Assembly: GCA_019416935.1 (NCBI GenBank)
Contig: DXWI01000013.1
Coordinates: 1-64,000, forward strand
Direction of reading: 5' to 3'
Origin: Clostridiales bacterium
GTDB lineage: Bacteria > Bacillota > Clostridia > Christensenellales > CAG-138
Length of the DNA: 64,000 bases
Made by a program: the position numbers and the translations under genes
Part shown: piece after piece, positions 16,003 to 24,496 of the stretch
How positions within the stretch are numbered: position 1 is the first letter of the stretch
Layout of the letters: each line of letters starts with the position of its first letter
The notes under the pieces: model-generated
Seen by the model: the letters and a program-made list of their open reading frames with translations, nothing else
What the model was told of the DNA's origin: nothing
Database searches by the model: none

Positions 16003-16824
16003 TTATGCGTCCACGCGCTCCTTCACAAAGTTCCACGGCATCAGCAGGCGCTCAGACAGCGAAACCAACAGATACATGCCCCAGCCGAGCATGCTCATCA
16101 TGATCAGCGATGCGAACATCGGCGGCGTGTCCATGGTGAGCTGCGCATTGACGATCACATAGCCAAGGCCCTTATCCGAGGCGATCAATTCGCCCACGAT
16201 CACGCCCATGATACACAGCGAGCTGCTGATCTTAAGACCGGAGAAGATATAGGGCAGCGCGCCGGGCAGTTGGATTTTGAACAGGATCTGCCAGCGGTTT
16301 GCGCCCAGATAACGCACCAGATCGATCAGCTGCCGGTCCTGCGCGTTGAGGCCGGTCACGGTGTTGATGACCATCGGGAAAAAGCTGATCAGGAACGCAA
16401 TGAGCACGTTGGTCTTGAGTCCGTAACCGATCCAGATCAAAAGAATCGGCGCGATGGCAATCATCGGCAGGGAACTGATGAAAATGAATGCTGGCATCAG
16501 GATGTTCTGCACCGCCTTCGACCAGACGATCAGGATGGCCAGCGCAATGCCGCCGGCGGCGACGACCGCAAAGCTGATGGCATACTCCTTGAGCGTGACC
16601 AGAATGTTGAGCGCCCAATGATAGTTGGCGTCCGGCTGCGGTACGAACAGGTGGTAGAATGCGCTCGACGGCGTGCAGAGGAACGCCTCCTGCACTTGGA
16701 ACACGCGCACAAGCACCTCCCAGATGACGAGGAACAGCACGATGGAAATGATGTTCTGCAATCCCTTCATGGGCTTTGCGCCATGCTTGGGCAGCATGCT
16801 GCCCTTCTGAACCTTACTCTTCAT
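16003..16824 (-). CDS. ABC transporter permease (SsuC/TauC type)
   Basis: 273 residues with about six membrane segments and the conserved permease loop that docks the ATPase (YLGANRWQILFKIQLPGALPYIFSG, EAA-like). This is a BPD_transp_1-type inner-membrane subunit. The last helix LIMMSMLGWGMYLL and WNFVKERV tail are typical. It lies 3 bases after the stop of a second, related but distinct permease, so the transporter probably uses a heterodimeric pore, whereas most SsuC/TauC systems have one permease gene. Confidence 0.9.
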   Translation of the reverse strand: MKSKVQKGSMLPKHGAKPMKGLQNIISIVLFLVIWEVLVRVFQVQEAFLCTPSSAFYHLFVPQPDANYHWALNILVTLKEYAISFAVVAAGGIALAILIVWSKAVQNILMPAFIFISSLPMIAIAPILLIWIGYGLKTNVLIAFLISFFPMVINTVTGLNAQDRQLIDLVRYLGANRWQILFKIQLPGALPYIFSGLKISSSLCIMGVIVGELIASDKGLGYVIVNAQLTMDTPPMFASLIMMSMLGWGMYLLVSLSERLLMPWNFVKERVDA

Positions 16825-16827
16825 GGA

Positions 16828-17622
16828 CTATTCCTCCAGTTCCGTTCTGTTCGCCCACGGCATGCACAGATGCTCTGCAACCGAGATCATGCGGAAGAAC
16901 AGCAAGCCGATGGCCGCCAGCAAAAGCAGGCAGGCAAACATGGTCGCCATGTCGATGTTGGCCTGTGCGGAACGCAGCAGACGGCCCAGTCCGCTCTTGG
17001 ATGCAATGAACTCGCCGACAATCGAGCCGGTGACGCACATGGTCGCGCTCGTTTTGATGCCCGCGAACAGATGCGGCAGCGCATTGGGGATACGGATCTT
17101 TACGAAAATCTGCGCCTTGGTCGCGCCGAGATACCCCACCAGATCCAACAGGTTGTCGTCGATCTCGATGAGCCCCGTCACCGTATTGATGACGACAGGG
17201 AAGAACGCAACCAACACCGCAACGAAGATATTCGTTTTAAGGCCATAGCCGAACCAGAGCAGGAACAGCGGCGCAAGCGCGATCTTCGGGATGGAGTTAA
17301 GCAGTACGATCACCGGCATGATGAGCTTGTTGAGCGGCTTGGACCATGCGATCAGGAGCGCCAGCAGCACGCCGGCCACCAGCGTGACCAGAAAGCTGAG
17401 CAGAATTTCGCTCGCGGTCGTGCCGATGTTGAGCCACCAGTTGTTCTTCGCGGCCATAGCCGGATCGAACAAACTTTTGAACACCAGCAGCGGCGAGGGC
17501 AGCACATATTTCTTGATGTGAAAGATTTCAATGGCTCCCTGCCAGATGCCGAGCACAGCCAGTACGCCGACAATCTTCCAGAGAACGGACTTTGCGCGCC
17601 GGAACGTCTTGGACTTTTTCAT
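16828..17622 (-). CDS. ABC transporter permease, second subunit
   Basis: 264 residues, about six membrane spans, with the ATPase-docking loop YLGATKAQIFVKIRIPNALPHLFAG. It is clearly homologous to the neighbouring permease (same order of motifs: LLNSIPKIALAPLFLLW versus FISSLPMIAIAPILLIW), pointing to duplication. Its start overlaps the stop of the enolase-superfamily gene (ATGA at 17619-17622), coupling transporter synthesis to the enzyme. The last residues are acidic (NRTELEE). Confidence 0.9.
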   Translation of the reverse strand: MKKSKTFRRAKSVLWKIVGVLAVLGIWQGAIEIFHIKKYVLPSPLLVFKSLFDPAMAAKNNWWLNIGTTASEILLSFLVTLVAGVLLALLIAWSKPLNKLIMPVIVLLNSIPKIALAPLFLLWFGYGLKTNIFVAVLVAFFPVVINTVTGLIEIDDNLLDLVGYLGATKAQIFVKIRIPNALPHLFAGIKTSATMCVTGSIVGEFIASKSGLGRLLRSAQANIDMATMFACLLLLAAIGLLFFRMISVAEHLCMPWANRTELEE

Positions 17623-19016
17623 GCTTTCTCCCCCTCCGCTTCCGCAGCCTGTCGGATCTCTTCAAGCCGGTACCCAAACCCGGTGCAGCCGAGCGATTCC
17701 AGCGAAACGCAGCCGTGATTGCGCTTGTACAGACCGGGATGAATGCGTGCCTCGTCGCGCGAGGCGTCCGGACAGAACTGCATGGAATTGACCTCCACGC
17801 CCATGATCGTGCCGGCGTTGGCAGCGAGCAGAACGTGCGGTATGATCGCCAGACGCGGATTCGTCAAATCCTGCACCATGATGGCCATGCCGTGCTGCCG
17901 CGCCCAACAGAGCGAGAGCATCGCGCCGGTCAGCGTTTTGCAGGTCTTGAGCGCGACGCCGTTCCAGCCCAGCGCATAGCCCTGCGCCACGAAGCGCCAG
18001 TCGTGCGCGCTCTCGTCCATGAGCAGGAGCTTGCGCCCGCTGACCGCGTGCACATCGATGCGATGCTTCTCGAGATCATAGGGAAAGGGCTGCTCGACAT
18101 ACAGGATGCGGTCGAAGATCGCTGGCTCCTCCGCCTTGAGACGGTCAAGCATATCGCATACATACTCCGGTTCTTCCACGGTGCAGTTGAAATCCGTGGT
18201 CAGGTTTTCGATATTCTTTTTCAATGCGATACGACCAACGCGGACAATCCGCTCGTAATCCCAGGCTGCATCGTTTCCGGTCAGCTTGATCTTGAGGTTT
18301 TTCAACCCATCGCGATCGATCCAGTCCTCCAAAAGGACGGGGTACGCATCCCTCGGTTCCTTGCCGGTCAGGTCGTCCACGGTCAACGGATCCTTGCCGC
18401 CGACGAGATGGCACGCGGCGATCGAGGTCGGCGCCTTGCCACGCGGCACGAGATACGCCTCCGGATACCGGCCCTGAAACGCGGAACGGTATTCCTCCGT
18501 ATAATAAGCAGACAAATCCCGATTCATGTACCTGGCGTTGAAGCAGTCGAACACGGGAATTTGGTGGAGCTTTCCATACGCGTCATAGAGCGCCAGATCG
18601 AACGCCGAGCAGCACACCAGCGCCGCCAGATACGGCATCTGCTCCGCCTCGGGTCGATTTGCGTTCTCTTTGGTCAGGCATTCGCCAAGCCGCGCCTCGA
18701 GAAAATGCGCGCCGATCTCCATCGGATGGCCGACGGTGGTTTCCTGCCGCCATGCCGCGCCCAGCGTCGTGCAAAAGGCGCGCATCCGCTGCACGCGCGT
18801 TTTCTGGGACAGCTCGCTCGGCCAGCTCCATGCGGCGGCCAGCGGCGTTTCGCCGTGTCCGCAGGCGGTGCGCCCATCCTCGCCCTGCAGGGTCACGCGC
18901 ACAAGCACGGTTTCCCCGCCGGTTGACACTTCATGTCCGAATTTGAGCGGCACACGGTTGTCGTACCGAAAAAACGCGGTCGTTACATCCACAATAGCAG
19001 CATTCATTCCATTCAT
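17619..19016 (-). CDS. enolase-superfamily (mandelate racemase/muconate lactonizing-like) enzyme
   Basis: 465 residues, longer than most family members (about 360-420). Barrel-domain signatures are present: KIKLTGND (KxK catalytic lysine), metal ligands in TTDFNCT (Asp), YVEQPFPYD (Glu) and LLMDESAHD (Asp/Glu), in the correct order. These enzymes abstract an alpha-proton from carboxylates such as sugar acids or amino-acid derivatives. The first gene of the operon, its start is supported by GGAG 8 bases upstream. The promoter and candidate operator lie ~110-150 bases upstream. The substrate is unknown; an added segment around residues 190-235 (PRGKAPTSIAACHLVGGK) is unusual. Confidence 0.82.
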   Translation of the reverse strand: MNGMNAAIVDVTTAFFRYDNRVPLKFGHEVSTGGETVLVRVTLQGEDGRTACGHGETPLAAAWSWPSELSQKTRVQRMRAFCTTLGAAWRQETTVGHPMEIGAHFLEARLGECLTKENANRPEAEQMPYLAALVCCSAFDLALYDAYGKLHQIPVFDCFNARYMNRDLSAYYTEEYRSAFQGRYPEAYLVPRGKAPTSIAACHLVGGKDPLTVDDLTGKEPRDAYPVLLEDWIDRDGLKNLKIKLTGNDAAWDYERIVRVGRIALKKNIENLTTDFNCTVEEPEYVCDMLDRLKAEEPAIFDRILYVEQPFPYDLEKHRIDVHAVSGRKLLLMDESAHDWRFVAQGYALGWNGVALKTCKTLTGAMLSLCWARQHGMAIMVQDLTNPRLAIIPHVLLAANAGTIMGVEVNSMQFCPDASRDEARIHPGLYKRNHGCVSLESLGCTGFGYRLEEIRQAAEAEGEKA

Positions 19017-19124
19017 GGGCTTACTCCGGTTCTATAATTCTCTGGTGGGGTGTTGAGAAATTTCAGTCGGTATGGATTCCATCCGATCGGTCGTCTACAC
19101 CATTTTCGTTTACTGTGTATGGTT

Positions 19125-19166
19125 ATGGTAACACGATGCGTTTAATTTGTCAACCACGTGGACAAA
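19125..19166 (-). promoter_or_regulatory. promoter and candidate operator of the enolase/ABC operon
   Basis: On the minus strand a perfect TTGACA -35 (19148-19153) is 17 bases from TACCAT (19125-19130). An inverted repeat TTTGTC (19146-19151) / GACAAA (19161-19166) with a 9-base gap overlaps the -35, a position suited to repression by the divergent ROK-family regulator. Confidence 0.6.
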
Positions 19167-19233
19167 ATATTCCTGATACAACAAATAATATGGCAATGAA
19201 CTGAAAGTTTGCGGCCAAACCGTCTTTTTTCGG

Positions 19234-19262
19234 TTGTGTGGCTGCAAAAACTTCGATATAAT
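19234..19262 (+). promoter_or_regulatory. promoter of the ROK regulator gene
   Basis: TTGTGT (19234-19239) and TATAAT (19257-19262) with a 17-base spacer. The -10 overlaps an in-frame ATG at 19261, so that ATG cannot be in the mRNA; the next ATG (19270) begins 7 bases after the -10. Confidence 0.7.
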
Positions 19263-19269
19263 GACAGGT

Positions 19270-20514
19270 ATGGAAATGTTGTCAAAACAAATCGAACAGC
19301 GAAACCAGAACAATGTTTTACAATGCATCGAGCAGGCCGGGGAAATCTCCCGCGCGGGCGTTGCCAAGCAGTTGGGACTCAGCCGCACCACGGTATCAAG
19401 CGCTGTTGCACGGCTGCTGGAGGCCGGGCTGGTATGTGAAGCCGATCAGGCGGATCCTTCTCAGAGCCGCGGCCGGCCCGGTATCCCGCTGTCGCTGACC
19501 ACGGACATCTGGTACGCCGCCGGCGCGGCGTTGATCGACAATGAGATGCTGTTTGTCCTGACCGATTTGCGCGGCCGCATTGTAGACCGGTTGGCCGTTC
19601 CCGTAACGGACGGAACGTCGGACTCGTTCCTTCGCGCGCTTTCGGATGGATTTGAGACGATCGTTGCCCGCTGTCCCGGCAAGCTGCTGCCCATGCTCGG
19701 CGTCGGCTCGCCCGGTATGATCAACCACGGCCGGATCTTCTGGGCGTCGGATATGGGTTGGGAAAACATTCCCATCTCCGATCATCTCATGGGCGCGCTG
19801 GGGCTTCCCTCCACCGTGGTCAACCGCCACTGGGCAAGCTGCCTGAGTGAATACCACTTTGGCGTCGGCAAGGGCATCCAAAGCCTCATCTATGTGGGTA
19901 TCAGCACCGGTATTGCGGCCTCCATCATCCTTGACGGCAAGCTGTTCACCGGCGCATACCACAACGCGGGCGAAATCGGCCATACGGTTGTGAACCGAAA
20001 CGGCCCGCGATGCAGCTGCGGCCGGCGCGGGTGCCTGCACGCCATCGCTTCCGAGCTGGCGCTGCGCAAGCATGTCAGCGAATACTATATCGCCCACCCC
20101 GGCCCGGCCGCCGTGCCGGATCCGCTGTGGGCGACCGTTCAGACGGGCGACCAGCCAGATATACATTCCATCTGCCGCGCCGCGGCAGCGGGGCATCCGG
20201 TGGCGCTCTCCGAGCTGCAAACCGCAGCGCTGTATCTGGGTCTATCGATCAGTAATTTGACCAGCATGTTCAACCCGCAGTGCGTCATCGTCGGCGGTTC
20301 GCTGATCGATCACGGCGGAAAGCTGCTGACCGATCTGATCATCGACAGCGTGCGCGCGCACGGCAGCGCCGACACGCTCGACGCCGTTGAAATACGCCCC
20401 TGGTCGCTCGGCCGCTATTCCGGCGCGCTCGGCGCGGCGCGGTTGGTGCTCGATCAAAAGCGCACGTTAGCGACGTCCCGCATGCCGTCGGAGGATGCGC
20501 GGACCCCAGCCTAG
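19270..20514 (+). CDS. ROK-family (NagC/XylR-type) transcriptional regulator
   Basis: 414 residues. An N-terminal winged helix-turn-helix (ISRAGVAKQLGLSRTTVSSAVARLLEAGLV) is joined to a ROK sugar-kinase-like domain with the zinc motif (AGEIGHTVV, CSCGRRGCLHA) and the C-terminal VIVGGSL. Such proteins repress catabolic operons until a sugar or sugar derivative binds. It is divergent from the enolase/ABC operon, which is the likely target. The start at 19270 is chosen because the promoter -10 ends 7 bases before it; there is no ribosome binding site, suggesting a leaderless mRNA. An in-frame ATG at 19276 is an alternative. Confidence 0.9.
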   Translation: MEMLSKQIEQRNQNNVLQCIEQAGEISRAGVAKQLGLSRTTVSSAVARLLEAGLVCEADQADPSQSRGRPGIPLSLTTDIWYAAGAALIDNEMLFVLTDLRGRIVDRLAVPVTDGTSDSFLRALSDGFETIVARCPGKLLPMLGVGSPGMINHGRIFWASDMGWENIPISDHLMGALGLPSTVVNRHWASCLSEYHFGVGKGIQSLIYVGISTGIAASIILDGKLFTGAYHNAGEIGHTVVNRNGPRCSCGRRGCLHAIASELALRKHVSEYYIAHPGPAAVPDPLWATVQTGDQPDIHSICRAAAAGHPVALSELQTAALYLGLSISNLTSMFNPQCVIVGGSLIDHGGKLLTDLIIDSVRAHGSADTLDAVEIRPWSLGRYSGALGAARLVLDQKRTLATSRMPSEDARTPA

Positions 20515-20612
20515 GCGCGGCTGTATCCCTGAAGGTGCAGCGGCGGTCCGCGCGTCGGGTTTTGTTCCGGCCGTTTTGGACGGCATGCCCGTCCGTATAC
20601 TGCAATCAAAAT

Positions 20613-20660
20613 AAACACGCCCGTTTTTCCAAGCAAGAGGGGCGTGTTTTTGTTTGTTTC
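20613..20660 (+). terminator. intrinsic terminator after the ROK regulator
   Basis: AAACACGCCC (20613-20622) and GGGCGTGTTT (20640-20649) form a 10-bp stem followed by TTGTTTGTTT. Confidence 0.75.
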
Positions 20661-20769
20661 TGTATTGGTTTTATAAAACGGCCTATTTGGAGGCGCTGCG
20701 GCAGATGCACTCCGGCTTTTATGCCGGTCGTCAGGGGTGATATCGGGAAGCGGTGCCCCTCCCCGCTCC

Positions 20770-21714
20770 TTACATTTGATCCAGATACGCCGCGCCGATG
20801 GTACCCGCCGTGTTGCCGAGCGCCGCCCTTTCAATGGGCGGTACGCCGATGACGCTACTGGCAAACACATATCGCGGCGCTTTTTCCCGGATGGGGTCGA
20901 GCAAAAAATCGCCGGCGCCGGACAATCCGCCGCCAATGAGCACCATTTGCGGACGAAAGATGCTCACAAATCCCCCAATGCCGTTGGCAACATAGTCGGT
21001 ATACCGGTCGACAACGCGAAGCGCCGTTTCATCGCCCGTTTTTGCGCAGTCGATCACAAGCTTGCCCGTAACCGCGCCCTCTTCGGCCGCTGCCGCATGC
21101 AGCGCGGATTCCGGGTGCGCGGCCATTGCATCCCTGGCCTGACGGATCAGCGCAGTCACGGAAGCGTAGGATTCGAGGCAGCCGTTGATGCCGCAGGTAC
21201 AGGGATAGCCCCCCGCAGTCAACGGCGTATGGCCAAGCTCCGCGCCCATGCCATCGGCGCCGCAGAACAGCTTTCCGTCAAGGATGACGCCGCCGCCCAC
21301 GCCCGTGCCAAGCGTCAGCATGATGACATTGCGGCAGCCCTTCGCCGCGCCGGCAATCGCCTCGCCCGCAATGGCGCAATTGGCGTCATTGCCGATATAA
21401 ACGGGTGCCGGCAGACGCTTCTCCAGTTCTTCGCGCAGCGGCACGTCACGCCAGTTGGTGTTGCCGGAAAACACCAGCCGCCCCGTGCTCGGGCTGATGC
21501 GGCCCGGCGTGCCGATCCCGACGCAGGGAAAATCCCGCACGCTGAGGCCGGCCTGTTCCGCAACCGTCTCTGCCGCTGCTGCAATGTCTGCCACCACGCG
21601 TAAAAACCCGTCCTCCGTCGGTCTGGAGTGTTGGCAAACGATGCGATGGTTTTCATCCACGACGCCCGCCTTGATGGTGGTTCCGCCCAAATCGATACCA
21701 ATCCGATACTGCAT
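20770..21714 (-). CDS. ROK-family sugar kinase (glucokinase-like)
   Basis: 314 residues. Features are the ATP-binding DLGGTTIKAGVV at the N-terminus, the sugar-site segment (FSGNTNWRDVPL, NDANCAIAGEAIAG), a GTGVGGGVILDGK phosphate loop, and the ROK zinc motif (AELGHTPL, CTCGINGCLES). Length and motifs match glucokinase/fructokinase-type ROK enzymes. GGGGGGAGA lies 5 bases before the ATG. Unlike the regulator gene at 19.3 kb it has no DNA-binding domain. It may supply glucose-6-phosphate or serve another hexose; the neighbours do not decide which. Confidence 0.9.
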   Translation of the reverse strand: MQYRIGIDLGGTTIKAGVVDENHRIVCQHSRPTEDGFLRVVADIAAAAETVAEQAGLSVRDFPCVGIGTPGRISPSTGRLVFSGNTNWRDVPLREELEKRLPAPVYIGNDANCAIAGEAIAGAAKGCRNVIMLTLGTGVGGGVILDGKLFCGADGMGAELGHTPLTAGGYPCTCGINGCLESYASVTALIRQARDAMAAHPESALHAAAAEEGAVTGKLVIDCAKTGDETALRVVDRYTDYVANGIGGFVSIFRPQMVLIGGGLSGAGDFLLDPIREKAPRYVFASSVIGVPPIERAALGNTAGTIGAAYLDQM

Positions 21715-22003
21715 ATCAATCTCCCCCCGCTTTCCGGTTCTTCTATCATGCCCATGCGCTCGGCCTCCCAGCCGCAGAGCGCCCGATGCGCATATCGTTC
21801 TCCGAATCGAATGCCTGTTTTGCCTATCATTCCGGTTCCATGTTTGTTTCTCAGCTGTTCCGGCAGCAGCGCCTTTGTCTTTGCAGGTGAGCCGGCCGGA
21901 CAATCCGTTTGAAAGCGAGCGCTTTCGTTTTTCTCTCATATGGCGCGGCCGCAAGCGCCTCGCACACCAATACGCCAAAGCACCTATTATTTTACAATAA
22001 TAT

Positions 22004-22039
22004 ACGGTATGCCGCAACCCGCTTGCCGCAGCATACCGT
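22004..22039 (-). terminator. inverted repeat after the pepF/small acidic protein unit
   Basis: ACGGTATGC and GCATACCGT form a 9-bp stem around an 18-base loop, downstream of the minus-strand stop at 22064. The 21715-22063 interval otherwise holds an AT-rich patch (21990-22004) and no gene. Confidence 0.5.
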
Positions 22040-22063
22040 TCGTTTTAGTTATATGGTCCGGCC

Positions 22064-22393
22064 TCAGTCCCAGTCGATCAGACCGGACTCCTCGAGATAT
22101 TCCTCGCTGTAATCGAGGAAATCCTCGGCAAAACGCATGGCGTACATCTTATGCTCCGGAAACGCTTCCATCAATGCGGCCTGCACCCGTTCAAACGCCT
22201 CGTCGTCATCGTATACGCCGCCGTCGAGCACGCCGCTCTTCTCCATATAGTCCTGCTCCGCCTGCTGTGCTCTCGCAACCATTGCGTCGAGATCCACGCC
22301 GTCGAGCACCAGAAAATCGCCCTGCTCGCGGAATTTGGCCAGGATATAGGCGCGCGCCGCCGCCGCATCGAATACCGCTTCGTTCTGTTCCAT
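22064..22393 (-). CDS. small acidic protein of unknown function
   Basis: 109 residues, strongly acidic and helical (QQAEQDYMEKSGVL, EEYLEESGLIDWD end). No domain is recognised. It has a good TAAGGAG ribosome binding site and begins 10 bases after the pepF stop, so it is co-transcribed with pepF. No signal peptide or membrane segment. It could be a small regulatory or adaptor protein; nothing in the sequence supports a specific activity. Confidence 0.65.
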   Translation of the reverse strand: MEQNEAVFDAAAARAYILAKFREQGDFLVLDGVDLDAMVARAQQAEQDYMEKSGVLDGGVYDDDEAFERVQAALMEAFPEHKMYAMRFAEDFLDYSEEYLEESGLIDWD

Positions 22394-22403
22394 CGTTATC
22401 TCC

Positions 22404-24182
22404 TTATTTCAAAAGTTCGCACAGTTCATCCACGCCGCGCTCAAACACCTCGAGCGCCGAGACAATGCTGTTCTTATCGGTCAGATCCACGCCCGCGTTC
22501 TGCAACAGGCGGATCGGATAATCGCTGCCGCCGCTCGAGAGAAACTCGAGATACCGCGGCGTTCCGTTGTTCTCCAGAATGTCCCTCGCAAGAGCCGTGG
22601 CCGTGCAGATGCCGGTGGCATACTGGTACACATAGAACGCATTATAAAAATGCGGAATGCGCATCCACTCGCTGGCAATATCCTCGTCCACAACCACGCC
22701 GTCGTAGTACAGCTCGTTGAGCTTGCGGTAGACGTCGTTCAGGCTCTCGACCGTCAGCGGCTCTCCGTTCTCCGCCATGCGGTGTGCCTTGAGTTCAAAC
22801 TCGGCAAACATCGTCTGGCGGAAGCAGGTCGTGCGATAGCTCTCGAGCTGTTGATTGAGCAGGTAGGCACGCTTGACCCGGTCGGTCTCCTTGCCGAGCA
22901 GGTACTGCATCATGAGCGTTTCATTGACGGTGGAAGCGACCTCCGCGACCATGATCTTGTAATCGGCGGTCTCGTACGGCTGCTTCTCGTTGGAATGGTA
23001 CGAGTGCATGGCATGGCCGAGCTCGTGTGCCAGCGTGAACGCATGGTCTACATTGTCCTGATGGTTGAGCAGCACGAACGGATGTACGCCATAAACGCCC
23101 CATGAGAATGCGCCGGAGGTCTTGCCGGCATTCTCGTACACATCGATCCAATGGTTGTTGTACGCCTCATCGAGCAGCTCCCCATAGCGCTCTCCCAGCG
23201 GCTTGAGCGCCGTCTTCACGAGCGTCTTGGCCTCCTCGTAGTCCATCGGCATGGCGCAGTCCGGCACGATGGGCGTATACAGATCGTACATTTCAAGCTG
23301 ATCGAGCCCGAGCATGCGCTTACGCAGCTCCAGATATTTTTGCAGTGCGGGCAGCTTTTCATGCACTGCCTCGATGAGCTGCTCGTACACCGCGACCGGC
23401 ACGTTGTTACCGTCCAGTGCAGCCTCGAGCGAGCCGGCATATCCACGCGCACGGGCACGGAACACATCCGCCTTGACGGACGCGGCATACGTTGCCGCGA
23501 TGGTGTTACGGACGCTGCGATACGCCTTGTACAATCCGCGGAAAGCATCGCAGCGCACGCGGCGGTCGGCGCTTTCCAGCAGCAGGCCGTAGGTGCTGTG
23601 TGTCAGCTTGATCTCCTTGCCGTTTTCATCCACTACCGTTCCAAAATCCAGGTCCACATCGGACAGCATGGTGAACGCATTGTCCGCGCCGCCGAGCGGG
23701 TCCTCCGCCATGGCCAGAATGCGCTCCTCCGCGGCGCTGAGCGTGTGTGCGCGCTGCCGGTCGAGATCCTGCAGGAAGAATCGGAAGGACTTGAAGCGCG
23801 GCTCCTCTGCCCAGCCAAGCAGCGTTTCCGGGTCAATCGACAGGATTTCCGGCTGGACGAACGATGAGGCCGCCTGCGCGGCGATGATGGTCTGCATGGC
23901 CCGGTCGGTCATGCCCTGATATGTGGAATTGCCGTTGTCGGTGTCCTTGTGCAGGTGCGCATAGGTATAGATGAGCAGCAGCTGCCGGTCGGCGTTGCTC
24001 TGCAGCTTCAGCAGTTCGAGCAGCGTGTCCGCGCTCTCGCCGAGCCGCCCGCGATAGCTCTCAATTCTCTCAATGTTCCTCTGTGCCTCAAGGAGCGCCT
24101 GCTCCCAAGCGGCGTCGCTCTCAAAGATATCCGTCAACCGCCACTGGAGCTGCGGATCCATTTCCTGACGGGTTTTTGACAT
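22404..24182 (-). CDS. pepF: oligoendopeptidase F (M3 family)
   Basis: 592 residues, full family length. The zinc site HELGHAMHSYH is present near residue 385 with a downstream glutamate region (EVASTVNETLM). The N-terminus MSKTRQEMDPQLQWRLTDIF and C-terminal YATGICTATALARDIL are typical of PepF. It degrades short peptides in the cytoplasm. CAAGGAGG before the ATG at 24182 fixes the start. Downstream is a small acidic protein gene; upstream is the dinB operon on the same strand. Confidence 0.96.
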   Translation of the reverse strand: MSKTRQEMDPQLQWRLTDIFESDAAWEQALLEAQRNIERIESYRGRLGESADTLLELLKLQSNADRQLLLIYTYAHLHKDTDNGNSTYQGMTDRAMQTIIAAQAASSFVQPEILSIDPETLLGWAEEPRFKSFRFFLQDLDRQRAHTLSAAEERILAMAEDPLGGADNAFTMLSDVDLDFGTVVDENGKEIKLTHSTYGLLLESADRRVRCDAFRGLYKAYRSVRNTIAATYAASVKADVFRARARGYAGSLEAALDGNNVPVAVYEQLIEAVHEKLPALQKYLELRKRMLGLDQLEMYDLYTPIVPDCAMPMDYEEAKTLVKTALKPLGERYGELLDEAYNNHWIDVYENAGKTSGAFSWGVYGVHPFVLLNHQDNVDHAFTLAHELGHAMHSYHSNEKQPYETADYKIMVAEVASTVNETLMMQYLLGKETDRVKRAYLLNQQLESYRTTCFRQTMFAEFELKAHRMAENGEPLTVESLNDVYRKLNELYYDGVVVDEDIASEWMRIPHFYNAFYVYQYATGICTATALARDILENNGTPRYLEFLSSGGSDYPIRLLQNAGVDLTDKNSIVSALEVFERGVDELCELLK

Positions 24183-24244
24183 GGTTTTCCTCCTTGAAAA
24201 TTTTGGTTTATTTTTTTTAATGATAGCACGTTTCTTTCGCCGTG

Positions 24245-24496
24245 TCACCCCGTGATGCGGGTATTTGCCTGCATTTCGACAAACCATTTTGGATCTTCAT
24301 AGTAGAGATACCGTTCCCTGCCGCCGATCAGGCAGCGATAGCGCAGACCGGTTCCGCCTGCTTTGAGACTCGCCGCACGGCGCACATCCGTCACGCGGTC
24401 GACCGGAAAGCGCCGGCCGTCCTCCCAGATGATACACAGCGGTCTGAGCCCGCCGCCCTCATCGAACCGGGCTTCCACCGCAACATACTGTTTCAT
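24245..24496 (-). CDS. small protein coupled to dinB (DUF6504-like?)
   Basis: 83 residues: an N-terminal strand-rich part (QYVAVEARFDEGGGLRPLCIIW) and a basic middle (DGRRFPVDRVTDVRRA) followed by RYRCLIGGRERYLYYEDPKWFVE. The pattern, a short beta-rich protein describing a core wrapped around an R-W-x-x-R-x-F/Y element, recalls DUF6504-like partners of Y-family polymerases, but this is a weak match. Its ATG overlaps the dinB stop (ATGA at 24493-24496), so the two are made together under SOS control. Direct evidence of function is lacking. Confidence 0.6.
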   Translation of the reverse strand: MKQYVAVEARFDEGGGLRPLCIIWEDGRRFPVDRVTDVRRAASLKAGGTGLRYRCLIGGRERYLYYEDPKWFVEMQANTRITG

